Position numbers and translations under genes: made by a program
The notes under the pieces: model-generated
Databases searched by the model: none
What the model saw: the letters and a program-made list of their open reading frames with translations, nothing else
Told to the model about the DNA's origin: nothing
Part shown: positions 56,547 through 64,000 of the stretch, in pieces
How positions within the stretch are numbered: the first letter of the stretch is position 1
Layout of the letters: the number at the start of each line of letters is the position of its first letter
Assembly: GCF_020616155.1 (NCBI RefSeq)
Contig: NZ_CP085530.1
Location: 2,447,501-2,511,500, forward strand
From: Vogesella sp. XCS3
Lineage (GTDB): Bacteria; Pseudomonadota; Gammaproteobacteria; Burkholderiales; Chromobacteriaceae
Length of the DNA stretch: 64,000 nucleotides
Reading direction: 5' to 3'

Positions 56547-57515
56547 TCAGAGCTGGCCCGCTACCTTCTTGTTGCGCATCAGGCACAGCATGTCACAGGC
56601 GATGTGCGCCGCCGCAATGGCGGTGATTTCGCTCTGGTCGTAGCTAGGCGCTACTTCCACTACGTCCATGCCGACGATGTTGAGGTCGCCCAGGTTGCGG
56701 ATGATCTTCAGCGCCTGCGCGGTGGTCAGGCCGCCCGGTACCGGCGTGCCGGTGCCCGGCGCGGCGGACGGATCCAGGCAGTCGATATCGAAGGTGACGT
56801 ACACCGGCGCGTCGCCGATGGTTTTCTTGATCTCGGCGATGGTAGCGTCCACGCCGTTATCGTGTACCCACGGCGCGCCCAGCACGTTCAGGCCCATGAA
56901 GTCGTCGTTCCAGGTGCGGATGCCGACCTGTACCGATTTGGCCGGGTCGATCAGGCCTTCTTTCACCGCCTTGTAGAACATGGTGCCGTGGTTCAGGCTG
57001 TCCGGCTCGTCGTCCGGCCAAGTGTCACAGTGCGCATCGAAGTGCAGCAGCGCCAGCGGCTTGCCGTACTTTTCGGCGTGTGCAATCAGCAGCGGGTAGG
57101 TGACAAAGTGGTCGCCGCCGAAGGTCAGCATCTTGGCGCCGCTGGCCAGGATGGTACGCGCGTGTTCGATGATGGACGGCTTGATGGTGAGCGGGTTGTG
57201 CGCATCGAACCAGCAATCGCCGTAATCCACTACGGCCAGGTCTTCAAACGGGTCGAAGCCCCACGGGTAGGGCTTGAGCTCGGCCAGCTGCACGCTGGCG
57301 GCACGGATGGCCTGCGGGCCCATGCGCGCACCGCTGCGGAAGGTCACCGACAGGTCCAGCGGAATGCCGGATACCACCACGTCCACGCCTTCCAGGTTGC
57401 GCGTGTAGTTGCGGCGCATGAAGGACAGCACGCCAGCGTAGGTGTTTTCGATGGAAGAGCCGTACAGGCTTTGGCGGCGGATGGCACCGTCGCCACGGAT
57501 TTGATCGTCAGACAT
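56547..57515 (-). CDS. speB: Agmatinase
   Basis: 322 residues of the ureohydrolase family. The manganese ligands are in MLTFGGDHFVTYPLL (GGDH), LLHFDAHCDTWPDD (DAHCD) and VYVTFDIDCLDPSAAPGTGTP (DIDCLDP). GIPLDLSVTFRSGARMGPQAIR is a typical N-terminal part. It hydrolyses agmatine to putrescine and urea. GGAG lies six nt before ATG 57515. No speA is in the window. Confidence 0.95.
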   Translation of the reverse strand: MSDDQIRGDGAIRRQSLYGSSIENTYAGVLSFMRRNYTRNLEGVDVVVSGIPLDLSVTFRSGARMGPQAIRAASVQLAELKPYPWGFDPFEDLAVVDYGDCWFDAHNPLTIKPSIIEHARTILASGAKMLTFGGDHFVTYPLLIAHAEKYGKPLALLHFDAHCDTWPDDEPDSLNHGTMFYKAVKEGLIDPAKSVQVGIRTWNDDFMGLNVLGAPWVHDNGVDATIAEIKKTIGDAPVYVTFDIDCLDPSAAPGTGTPVPGGLTTAQALKIIRNLGDLNIVGMDVVEVAPSYDQSEITAIAAAHIACDMLCLMRNKKVAGQL

Positions 57516-57753
57516 GTTCGCTCCACAAAAAGAGCACGCCGTAGTGACGCCACGGCGATTACCGTCCATCTGTACAGCCGACGGTTTGAGGCTGGCGCAC
57601 CCCGCGGCACGCAGCGCGAAGTGTGACGCCAGCGGCGCCACACGGCAAGTTTTATCACCATGATCGCCACAGCATCCATCCTGGCCTGTTGATGGCAGAC
57701 ACACCCCGGGCGCTGGCCATGCGTGGCGTGCCCTGATGCTGGCACGCGGCCAT
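57516..57753. other. Gap upstream of speB
   Basis: About 240 nt from the speB start to the phoX terminator. It should hold the speB promoter. No gene, repeat or clear operator was seen. Confidence 0.45.
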
Positions 57754-57759
57754 GAAAAA

Positions 57760-57783
57760 ACCGCCCCGATCTCTCGGGGCGGT
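57760..57783 (-). terminator. Terminator after phoX
   Basis: ACCGCCCCGA and TCGGGGCGGT make a ten-bp stem with a four-nt loop. A run of T follows on the minus strand. It starts 22 nt beyond the phoX stop. Confidence 0.95.
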
Positions 57784-57805
57784 CTGCCTTTGCGCTACGG
57801 TAGAC

Positions 57806-59767
57806 TTAGCTGCCGATCACACCACCATCGAGCTTGCGCACCACCACGGTGGCGGCGCGTGGACGGCCGGCTTTCGGGCCATCCGGCCAGCTGGAAATGG
57901 CCAGCGGCTTGGCCGGGTCATTGCGCTCGTCAGCCGGTTCGCCCGGGTGCTGGATGTTGACGAACATGGTCTTGTTGTCCGGGGTAAAGGCCAGACCGGT
58001 GATTTCACAACCATTCGGCCCGGTAAGGAAGCGGCGGAATTCGCCGGTTTCCGGCACCACGGCCAACATCTGGTTGTTGCCCATGTCCTTGTATTCTTTC
58101 ATGTTGACGGTAGAGGTCGACACGTCGGTTTGCACCCACAGCACGCCCAGCTGGTCGAACTTCAGGCCGTCCGGGCTACCGAAGGCATCGCCCTTGATAT
58201 TGCCCACGTGTTCTTGCTTGGCTGCGTCCGGGCGGCCGGCCAGTGCAAAAATATCCCACTTGAAACCAGCGCTGGTGGCATCGCCGCCGTTTTCTTGCCA
58301 GCGGATGATATGGCCGAACAGGTTGGCATTACGCGGATTGGCCGCATCGGCACCCGGCTTGCCTTCCTTGCCGCGATCGCTGTTGTTGGTCAGTGTGCAG
58401 TACACCTCGCCAGCTTTGCGCGGGTTAACGGCAATCCACTCCGGGCGGTCCATCTTGGTGGCGCCGGCAATGTCGGCAGCCATACGGGCCTTGATCACCA
58501 CGTCGCCCTGGTTGGCAAAGCCCTTGTCGGCGGTCAGGCCGTTCTGGCCGGCCACCAGCGGCAGCCAGCTACCGCTGCCGTCCGCGTCGAAACGCGCCAC
58601 GTACAGCGTACCTTCTTCCAGCAGCTGCATATTGGCCTTGCGGTTTTTCGGGTCGTACTTGTTCTTGGAAACAAACTTGTAGATGTATTCGAAGCGCTGG
58701 TCGTCGCCCATGTACACCACCACATGGCCGTTGGCCGCGATGGTGGTGGTGGCGCCTTCGTGCTTGATACGGCCCAGTGCGGTGCGCTTCACCGGCTTGG
58801 CTTTCGGGTCGAACGGGTCGATTTCTACCACCCAGCCAAAGCGGTTGGCTTCGTTGGGGTTCAGCTGCAGGTCAAAGCGGAAGTCTTCCCACGCCCACTT
58901 ATAGCCGGCACCGGTAGGGGAAATGCCGTAGCGTTTTTCCAGGTCGGTCAGGTTGCCGGACTCGTTGGCAAATACGCCGTCGAAGTTTTCTTCGCAGGTG
59001 AGGTAAGTGCCCCACGGGGTCGGGCCGCTAGCACAGTTCTGGAAGGTACCCAGGATTTCTACTGCTTGCGGGTCCGCTTCGGTTTTCATCAGGTCGTGGC
59101 CACGTGCCGGGCCGCCAATGGCGATCGGGGTATTGGCGGTAATGCGGCGGGCGTACTTGGACGGACGCACAACTTGCCAGCCTTTGCCGGTGGCTTCCAC
59201 TTCAACAATGGAAACACCCACCGCGGCCTGGGCTTTCTTCACTTTATCGCCGCTCCAGCCGTTCATGCCGTTTACGTGCAGCAGGCCGTCGTCGGTGTAT
59301 TCGTGGTTAATCGCCAGCAGGCCGTGCTTGGAGCCGGTGGCACCCAGTGGCAGCGGGTAGTAGTGCATGCCGTCGTGGTGCATGCCGGCCTGGGCTTCTT
59401 GCTCGGCGGCGGTATTGGAGGCGTCTTGCTTGAACGCCGGCATATTGCCGGGAATACCCACCGGGTCGCCCCAAGCGTACAACACTTCAGCGGTGTAGCC
59501 TGCCGGTACGACTACCTTGTCTTCAAAACCGAATGGCACGGGTGCAAAACCCAGCTTGGGTGCCGCCAGGGTACCGACACCCTGTGCTGCTTCGGCCAGC
59601 GTGGTAAATGTGCCGGTAAACAAGCCGGCCATACCCAGTGCGCCGGTACCTTGCAACAGGCCGCGGCGCGACAGGCGCGCTTCCAGCACATCGGACAGTG
59701 CCGGGTTATTACAGGTATTGGCGGTGTCATTCACACCGTGGTGTTTGATTTTGTAGCCGTCTGACAT
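57806..59767 (-). CDS. phoX: PhoX-family alkaline phosphatase (DUF839), Tat-exported
   Basis: 653 residues. A Tat signal with LSRRGLLQGTGALGMAGLF is preceded by a typical longer N-region. The mature protein is a beta-propeller enzyme: LLAINHEYTDDGLLH, ARGHDLMKTEADPQ, NCASGPTPWGTYLTCEENFDG (core PTPWGTYLTCEEN), IKHEGATTTIAANGHVVVYMGDDQRFEYIYKF (core GHVVVYMGDDQRFEYIYKF), and the late TGLAFTPDNKTMFVNIQHPGE. Members use calcium and iron and release phosphate from organic esters in the periplasm. ATG 59767 or ATG 59779 may be the start. A Pho-box-like site is 79 nt upstream. Confidence 0.92.
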   Translation of the reverse strand: MSDGYKIKHHGVNDTANTCNNPALSDVLEARLSRRGLLQGTGALGMAGLFTGTFTTLAEAAQGVGTLAAPKLGFAPVPFGFEDKVVVPAGYTAEVLYAWGDPVGIPGNMPAFKQDASNTAAEQEAQAGMHHDGMHYYPLPLGATGSKHGLLAINHEYTDDGLLHVNGMNGWSGDKVKKAQAAVGVSIVEVEATGKGWQVVRPSKYARRITANTPIAIGGPARGHDLMKTEADPQAVEILGTFQNCASGPTPWGTYLTCEENFDGVFANESGNLTDLEKRYGISPTGAGYKWAWEDFRFDLQLNPNEANRFGWVVEIDPFDPKAKPVKRTALGRIKHEGATTTIAANGHVVVYMGDDQRFEYIYKFVSKNKYDPKNRKANMQLLEEGTLYVARFDADGSGSWLPLVAGQNGLTADKGFANQGDVVIKARMAADIAGATKMDRPEWIAVNPRKAGEVYCTLTNNSDRGKEGKPGADAANPRNANLFGHIIRWQENGGDATSAGFKWDIFALAGRPDAAKQEHVGNIKGDAFGSPDGLKFDQLGVLWVQTDVSTSTVNMKEYKDMGNNQMLAVVPETGEFRRFLTGPNGCEITGLAFTPDNKTMFVNIQHPGEPADERNDPAKPLAISSWPDGPKAGRPRAATVVVRKLDGGVIGS

Positions 59768-59845
59768 GTGGGACCCCATCGCTGCAAGCGTTGAAATGAA
59801 CGTTGCAACCTTAAGGTATCTTTGTGACAGTACGATCAAGGCAAT

Positions 59846-59863
59846 ATGTCCATAACATGACAC
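59846..59863 (-). promoter_or_regulatory. Weak Pho-box-like site upstream of phoX
   Basis: On the minus strand GTGTCAT, four nt, TGGACAT. The first half matches the PhoB repeat CTGTCAT at six of seven positions, the second at four of seven, with the right 11-nt spacing. Regulation by PhoB is expected for phoX but this match alone is modest. Confidence 0.4.
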
Positions 59864-59884
59864 GTCATGGTTGGCCGCAATAAA

Positions 59885-59908
59885 AAAGGCAGACTCTCGT
59901 CTGCCTTT
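59885..59908 (-). terminator. Terminator after the SPOR gene
   Basis: AAAGGCAGAC-TCTC-GTCTGCCTTT is a ten-bp stem followed on the minus strand by TTTAT. A GGTTGGCCGC copy lies next to it at 59869-59878. Confidence 0.92.
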
Positions 59909-59917
59909 GTCTCCCGC

Positions 59918-60772
59918 CTAGCGGCACGCCTGGACCGGTATGCCTGGTAGCAGCCGCTTTTGTAGCGCTTTGAGTTTGCTGGCGGTAGCCTCGTCCAGCT
60001 GGCGGAAGCTCAGCGTGGTGACTTTCACCACATCACCGCGACTATCCACTTTGGCCTTGTCGTAACCGGCGGCCTTCAGACGCTTCACCAGTGCCTGCGC
60101 GCCCTCTTCGCGGCCAAACAGGCCCAGCGACAAATGGCCCTTGAACTCGCCGGCGGTCTGCACGATGTAGCTGTCAAAACCTTTGGCCTTCAGCTCGGCT
60201 ACCAGTGTCTGGGTTTCTGCCTGTGTGGCTAGCGGCGGGTAGAACACCCAGGTCTTGCCCGAGCCACGGCGCTGGTCTACGACGCTGGCCTGTGGCGGGC
60301 TGGACAACTTCAGCAAGGGCACACCACCTTGCACACGCGCCAGCTGTTGCGGGTCCAGCCCACCCCAGCTGTAGCACAGTGTCGCGGCGGCCGGTTTGGC
60401 ATCAGCGACTTTGGTCTCGGCCGGTTTCGCAGCCTTGTCATCTGCTTTAGCTTCCTGCACTTTGGTTTCAGGCTTGGCGGCCAGCACTGCGGGCTTGGTC
60501 TCTTTCGGCGCAGCTACCGTTGCAGTGGCACTGGCCACAGCGGGTGGCGCCGGCATGGCCTCGGCCTGCGGCATGCTGCTGGCGATATCGGTCGCCGGCG
60601 CGCTGGCTTCTGGCGCACTGGCTAGCAGCGGCTTCCAGTTAGCCGGCAGCATTTTCAGCTGTGCTGCATTGACTTCCTGCGCGTGAATATCCACTTCGGG
60701 CTTTTGTTTCAGCGCGCCATACAGCGCGGCCAACAGGTTGACCACTACCAGCGTTCCAATAAACCACTTCAT
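59918..60772 (-). CDS. SPOR-domain membrane protein
   Basis: 284 residues. One membrane helix at the N-terminus (WFIGTLVVVNLLAALYGAL) is followed by a long Ala/Pro/Lys-rich linker (about 50-130) and a C-terminal SPOR-type domain (about 170-245: WVFYPPLATQAETQTLVAEL, GEFKGHLSLGLFGREEGAQALVKRL with core LSLGLFGREEGAQAL). SPOR domains bind denuded septal peptidoglycan. The start overlaps the coaX stop by four nt, so it is the last gene of the rfaE2-birA-coaX unit. Confidence 0.88.
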   Translation of the reverse strand: MKWFIGTLVVVNLLAALYGALKQKPEVDIHAQEVNAAQLKMLPANWKPLLASAPEASAPATDIASSMPQAEAMPAPPAVASATATVAAPKETKPAVLAAKPETKVQEAKADDKAAKPAETKVADAKPAAATLCYSWGGLDPQQLARVQGGVPLLKLSSPPQASVVDQRRGSGKTWVFYPPLATQAETQTLVAELKAKGFDSYIVQTAGEFKGHLSLGLFGREEGAQALVKRLKAAGYDKAKVDSRGDVVKVTTLSFRQLDEATASKLKALQKRLLPGIPVQACR

Positions 60773-61482
60773 GAGCCGTTCGCCACGTTTGCTAAACCAT
60801 AGATGACAAGATTATCCACGATACGGGCATCAAACGGGAGGTGTGGCCGCAACAAAGCCGCGTCACCACCGGTGAGCAGCACCTGCGGTGCCTGCTGCCG
60901 CTGTGCGGCCAACCTGCGTACCACACGCTCTATCGCCCCGCACAAGGCATCGACCACCCCGGTAGCCAATGCGTCTTCCGTACCCTGTGGAAAGTCACAC
61001 ACCTGCCCTGCCGCTCGATCCAGTTGCGCAGTATTGTGCGCCAGTGCCTGCAGCATCAGGCGGTAGCCCGGCAGGATGTCACCGCCCAGATAGTCACCGT
61101 CGGCCGTCAGCACTTCAATCGTCAGCGCGGTACCTGCACTGGCAATCACGACATCATCCGCACAGAGCTGACGGGCACCCAGCACGGCTAGCCAGCGGTC
61201 GGCCCCCTGCTCGGCCACTTGCCGGTAGTGATTGCGCACACCCAGTGCGGCCGGCTGTGCGCGCTGCCATTGCACGGCACAGGGTGCGGCGTCTGTAATA
61301 GCTGCACGCACGCTGCTACTGGCCACATTGGCTGCCAATACAGCGTCTACTGCCAGGCTGTGCCAATGCGCGGCCAACTGGCCCAGATCCGCATGCGGCA
61401 AGGCTTGTACCGGGGACAAGGTTTCACCATCCCACAGCGCCCACTTGACCCGGCTGTTGCCCGCGTCGATCAGCAGCTTCAT
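60769..61482 (-). CDS. coaX: Type III pantothenate kinase
   Basis: 237 residues: LLIDAGNSRVKWALWDG (phosphate-binding start), LGVRNHYRQVAEQGADRWLAVLGA with core GADRWLAVLGA, VIASAGTALTIEVL, GGDILPGYRLMLQAL and LLTGGDAALLRPHL. It phosphorylates pantothenate in CoA synthesis and needs a monovalent cation. It overlaps birA and the SPOR gene by four nt each. Fused or adjacent birA-coaX is typical for Neisseriales and relatives. Confidence 0.96.
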   Translation of the reverse strand: MKLLIDAGNSRVKWALWDGETLSPVQALPHADLGQLAAHWHSLAVDAVLAANVASSSVRAAITDAAPCAVQWQRAQPAALGVRNHYRQVAEQGADRWLAVLGARQLCADDVVIASAGTALTIEVLTADGDYLGGDILPGYRLMLQALAHNTAQLDRAAGQVCDFPQGTEDALATGVVDALCGAIERVVRRLAAQRQQAPQVLLTGGDAALLRPHLPFDARIVDNLVIYGLANVANGS

Positions 61483-62444
61483 GGCTGCGGCCTCAGGCTG
61501 ACTTCACCTACGTGGAACACGCGCGGCCCGTCGGCGGTATCCACCTGCAAGGCACCGCTCTCATCCACCCCGATAGCCATACCGTCCACCGGCTGCCCGT
61601 GGCTGAAAGTCAGCCGTACCGGTTGCTGCAGGTAGGCGGCCAAACCCAGCCACTCGTCGCGGAAAGCAATAAAACCCTCGCGGTCAAACTGGCTCAATAC
61701 TTGCGCCAGCTGGTTCAATAGCGCCGCCATCAGTTCATTGCGGCCAACCTTGATGCCGGCATCCGCCAGGTTAGCCACCGGCTGGTCAACCTCACCCGGG
61801 TTAGCCACATTCAGGCCGATACCAATCACCACGGCTGCCGGGCCTAAGGCATCGCCAGACAGCTCGATCAGGATACCCGCCAGTTTGCGGCCATCCAGCA
61901 ATACATCGTTAGGCCACTTCAGGCTCACCGGGGCGCCAAACTCGCGCAGAGCACGCACCATGGCAATCCCCACCACCAACGACAAGCCGGCCAAACCGGA
62001 CAAACCCCGCTCGAAGCGCCACAGCAAGGAGAAGGTCAAGCCTGCGCCCAGGCGCATCTGCCAGCGCCGCCCCAGCCGGCCACGGCCAGCCGTCTGCCTC
62101 TCGGCGGCCAGCACCAGACCATGCGGCGCACCTTGTGCGGCACGGGTCATCAGCTGGGTATTGGAGGAGTCAATCTGCTCGGCCAGTGCCAGGGTAAACA
62201 CGTTGGCCGCATACTCATCCAGCGCGGCACGAATGCTGGCCACATCCAGCAAGGCAAAGGGCTGTGGCAAACGATAGCCCTGACCACGCACGCTGAATAC
62301 TGTCAGGCCGAACTCGTTTTCCAGCTGGTGCACCGCCTGCCACACCAAAGTGCGCGAGCAGCCCAGCTGCTGTGCCATGGCCTCACCGGAATGGAACTTG
62401 CCATCTGCCAGCGTACGCAATACCGCAAAAGCCAGGTCGCTCAT
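61479..62444 (-). CDS. birA: Biotin--protein ligase / biotin operon repressor
   Basis: 321 residues. The N-terminal winged helix (MSDLAFAVLRTLADGKFHSGEAMA, GCSRTLVWQAVHQLENEFG) can bind DNA. The catalytic domain has QTAGRGRLGRRW (biotin-AMP loop), LKWPNDVLLDGRKLAGILIE (core WPNDVLLDGRKLAGIL) and a C-terminal SH3-like domain. It attaches biotin to acetyl-CoA carboxylase and may repress biotin genes. It overlaps rfaE2 by four nt upstream. A full GCGGCCAACCTT copy is at 61740. Confidence 0.96.
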   Translation of the reverse strand: MSDLAFAVLRTLADGKFHSGEAMAQQLGCSRTLVWQAVHQLENEFGLTVFSVRGQGYRLPQPFALLDVASIRAALDEYAANVFTLALAEQIDSSNTQLMTRAAQGAPHGLVLAAERQTAGRGRLGRRWQMRLGAGLTFSLLWRFERGLSGLAGLSLVVGIAMVRALREFGAPVSLKWPNDVLLDGRKLAGILIELSGDALGPAAVVIGIGLNVANPGEVDQPVANLADAGIKVGRNELMAALLNQLAQVLSQFDREGFIAFRDEWLGLAAYLQQPVRLTFSHGQPVDGMAIGVDESGALQVDTADGPRVFHVGEVSLRPQP

Positions 62445-62938
62445 TGGCCTTCCACGGTACGGATTTTCTTGATGGTTTCGGTAGTAGAGGTCGCAAACAA
62501 AAACGGGATGGAATGCACGCTACCGCCACGTGCCAGCGTTTCGGCACTACCGACGATCTTGTCCGGCGCCCAGTCACCACCTTTTACCAGCACATCCGGC
62601 TTGACCAACTCTATCAACTCGGCCGGGGTATCGCTATCAAACCAGGTCACCAGATCCACGCTTTGCAAGGCGGCCAGCACCGCGGCGCGATTCAGTTCGT
62701 TATTGATGGGGCGATCATCCCCTTTGCCTAGGCGCTTGACCGAGGCATCGGTATTCAGGCCCAGCACCAGGCTGGCACCCAGCGCCCGGGCCTGCGCCAG
62801 GTAGGTCACATGGCCGCGGTGCAAAATATCAAAGCAGCCATTGGTAAATACCACCGGCCGTGGCAAAGCCGCCAGCTTTTCAGCGAGCTGCTCCGGAGGA
62901 CAGATTTTTTGTTCGAAATCCGGCGAGGGGTACGACAT
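62441..62938 (-). CDS. rfaE2: D-glycero-beta-D-manno-heptose 1-phosphate adenylyltransferase
   Basis: 165 residues, corresponding to the C-terminal (nucleotidyltransferase) half of HldE as a stand-alone protein. VVFTNGCFDILHRGHVTYLAQA contains the HRGH signature. GLNTDASVKRLGKGDDRPI and DVLVKGGDW follow. It makes ADP-heptose precursor for the lipopolysaccharide inner core. ATG 62938 has AGG six nt upstream; ATG 62944 two codons earlier is too close to that site. Confidence 0.95.
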   Translation of the reverse strand: MSYPSPDFEQKICPPEQLAEKLAALPRPVVFTNGCFDILHRGHVTYLAQARALGASLVLGLNTDASVKRLGKGDDRPINNELNRAAVLAALQSVDLVTWFDSDTPAELIELVKPDVLVKGGDWAPDKIVGSAETLARGGSVHSIPFLFATSTTETIKKIRTVEGQ

Positions 62939-63043
62939 GCTCATCCTTTCTGCCACTTGTGCACACCACAGGCTACACAATGGCCATCGTCTCTTTGTAA
63001 TCGCGCAAGCATACCACCCGTATGGCGCCGTACCCAATGCAAA

Positions 63044-63069
63044 AAGCCCGGACCATAGGGTCCGGGCTT
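63044..63069 (-). terminator. Terminator after the distal 5S rRNA
   Basis: AAGCCCGGACC and GGTCCGGGCTT form an 11-bp stem followed on the minus strand by TTTG. It ends the rRNA operon. Confidence 0.95.
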
Positions 63070-63079
63070 CGTCATGGGG

Positions 63080-63193
63080 TTCTGGCAATGTCCTACTTTC
63101 ACACCGGCAATCGGCACTATCATCGGCGCTAGAGCGTTTCACGGTCCTGTTCGGAATGGGAAGGCGTGGAGCCACTCTGCTATGGTCACCAGA
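63080..63193 (-). rRNA. rrf: 5S ribosomal RNA, distal copy
   Basis: About 114 nt with the conserved 5S core (CCACGCC...CCCATTCCGAACAGGACCGT in parts, GTGAAACGC, GCGCCGATGATAGTG, GTGTGAAAGTAGGACA). Relative to the upstream copy it differs in helices I, IV and elsewhere. In helix I the changes are paired (GGTGGCC with CACCGCC in one, GGTGACC with CATTGCC in the other). Ends are set from helix I and are approximate. Confidence 0.95.
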
Positions 63194-63226
63194 AAAACTG
63201 TTTGTTTACCTCGCTGGGTAAACCAA

Positions 63227-63252
63227 CGCCCAGACCTATGGTCTGGGCGTCT
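63227..63252 (-). terminator. Terminator-like hairpin between the two 5S genes
   Basis: ACGCCCAGACC and GGTCTGGGCGT pair over 11 bp. The sequence is a diverged relative of the terminator after the distal 5S gene, so the duplication included 5S plus terminator. A second small hairpin GTTTACC...GGTAAAC follows at 63205-63224. Confidence 0.75.
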
Positions 63253-63260
63253 GTATGGGG

Positions 63261-63375
63261 CGTCTGGCGGTGTCCTACTTTCACACAGGAATCTGCACTA
63301 TCATCGGCGCTGAGGCGTTTCACGGTCCTGTTCGGAATGGGAAGGCGTGGGACCACCTCGCTATGGCCACCAGAC
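63261..63375 (-). rRNA. rrf: 5S ribosomal RNA, proximal copy
   Basis: About 115 nt with 5' GTCTGGTGGCCATAGCG and 3' GGACACCGCCAGACG pairing as helix I, and the conserved central core. It lies 105 nt after the 23S end, at the normal place for the 5S gene of a Neisseriales rRNA operon. Confidence 0.96.
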
Positions 63376-63479
63376 ATAAACTGTCACAAACTTGAAGAAG
63401 CCAGGCTGGAAACCTTCCAGCCGGTAGAATTTTCTTGTATCAACCAGCGCTTCATCATCAACAAAGCAACTCAAATGAT
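63376..63479 (-). other. 23S-5S spacer
   Basis: About 104 nt between the 23S 3' end and the first 5S gene. It contains no tRNA gene. A short GCTGGAAACC...GGTTTCCAGC-like hairpin is visible at about 63400-63422, probably a processing site. Confidence 0.6.

Positions 63480-64000
<521 letters not shown>

Noticed and set aside
63080..63193. The distal 5S gene as a decayed copy
   Set aside because: Differences from the proximal copy fall largely in stems and are paired, which argues for function.

Overview
The window looks like a chromosomal segment of a high-GC betaproteobacterium of the order Neisseriales, most likely a Chromobacteriaceae-type organism. The evidence is the gene content and order: aceE-aceF-lpdA with an extra lipoyl domain on LpdA, leuS-lptE-holA, dusB-fis-purH, nadD-rsfS-rlmH, zapA-6S RNA-5-formyl-THF cyclo-ligase and rfaE2-birA-coaX-SPOR. 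The genus cannot be fixed from the sequence alone. Almost everything is core housekeeping. There is no phage, no recognisable insertion sequence, no CRISPR array and no tRNA gene. A few AT-richer genes (580-1638, 22395-24221, 38274-40055) look like later arrivals.

Layout. 1-2.9 kb: the 3' end of pgi, a low-GC gene of unknown function between inverted REP-like repeats, a YgjP-type metallopeptidase and an MqnB-like nucleosidase. 3-11 kb (minus strand): tolQ, tsaC, a periplasmic solute-binding protein, purD, pagP, purH, fis, dusB and the RNase P RNA. 11-20 kb: a large GGDEF/EAL c-di-GMP enzyme, then tamA-tamB. 20-25 kb: VOC protein, a small secreted protein, thioredoxin TrxC, an autotransporter and a lipoprotein hydrolase. 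25-31.5 kb: the pyruvate dehydrogenase operon. 32-38 kb: BepA-like protease, an ArsR/BigR-type sulfide regulator, a DUF2804 protein with a GNAT enzyme, carbonic anhydrase, nadD, rsfS and rlmH. 38-43 kb: a large lipoprotein, a YcnI-like copper protein, a lytic transglycosylase, holA and lptE. 43.6-49.4 kb: leuS, a TSUP permease, an EVE protein, 5-FCL, 6S RNA, zapA and a zapB-like gene. 49.4-56 kb: a cobalamin salvage locus (riboswitch-btuB-cobU-btuF on minus, cobT-cobC-cobS on plus). 56-63 kb: a small membrane protein behind a Fur-box-like site, agmatinase, PhoX, and the SPOR-coaX-birA-rfaE2 operon. 63-64 kb: the 3' end of a ribosomal RNA operon on the minus strand with two tandem, diverged 5S genes.

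The most striking signal is not a gene. A 10-mer, GCGGCCAACC (reverse complement GGTTGGCCGC), often extended to AAGGTTGGCCGCA, occurs about 32 times by hand count. Less than one copy is expected from base composition. It is balanced in orientation, is found both inside and between genes, and at gene ends forms perfect inverted pairs, one of which is a textbook intrinsic terminator (37573-37612). This behaves like the DNA uptake sequence of Neisseriaceae, but the motif is different from the ATGCCGTCTGAA family. Second to this are REP-like palindromes: two flank the unknown low-GC gene as an inverted pair, and one has been absorbed in frame into cobS.
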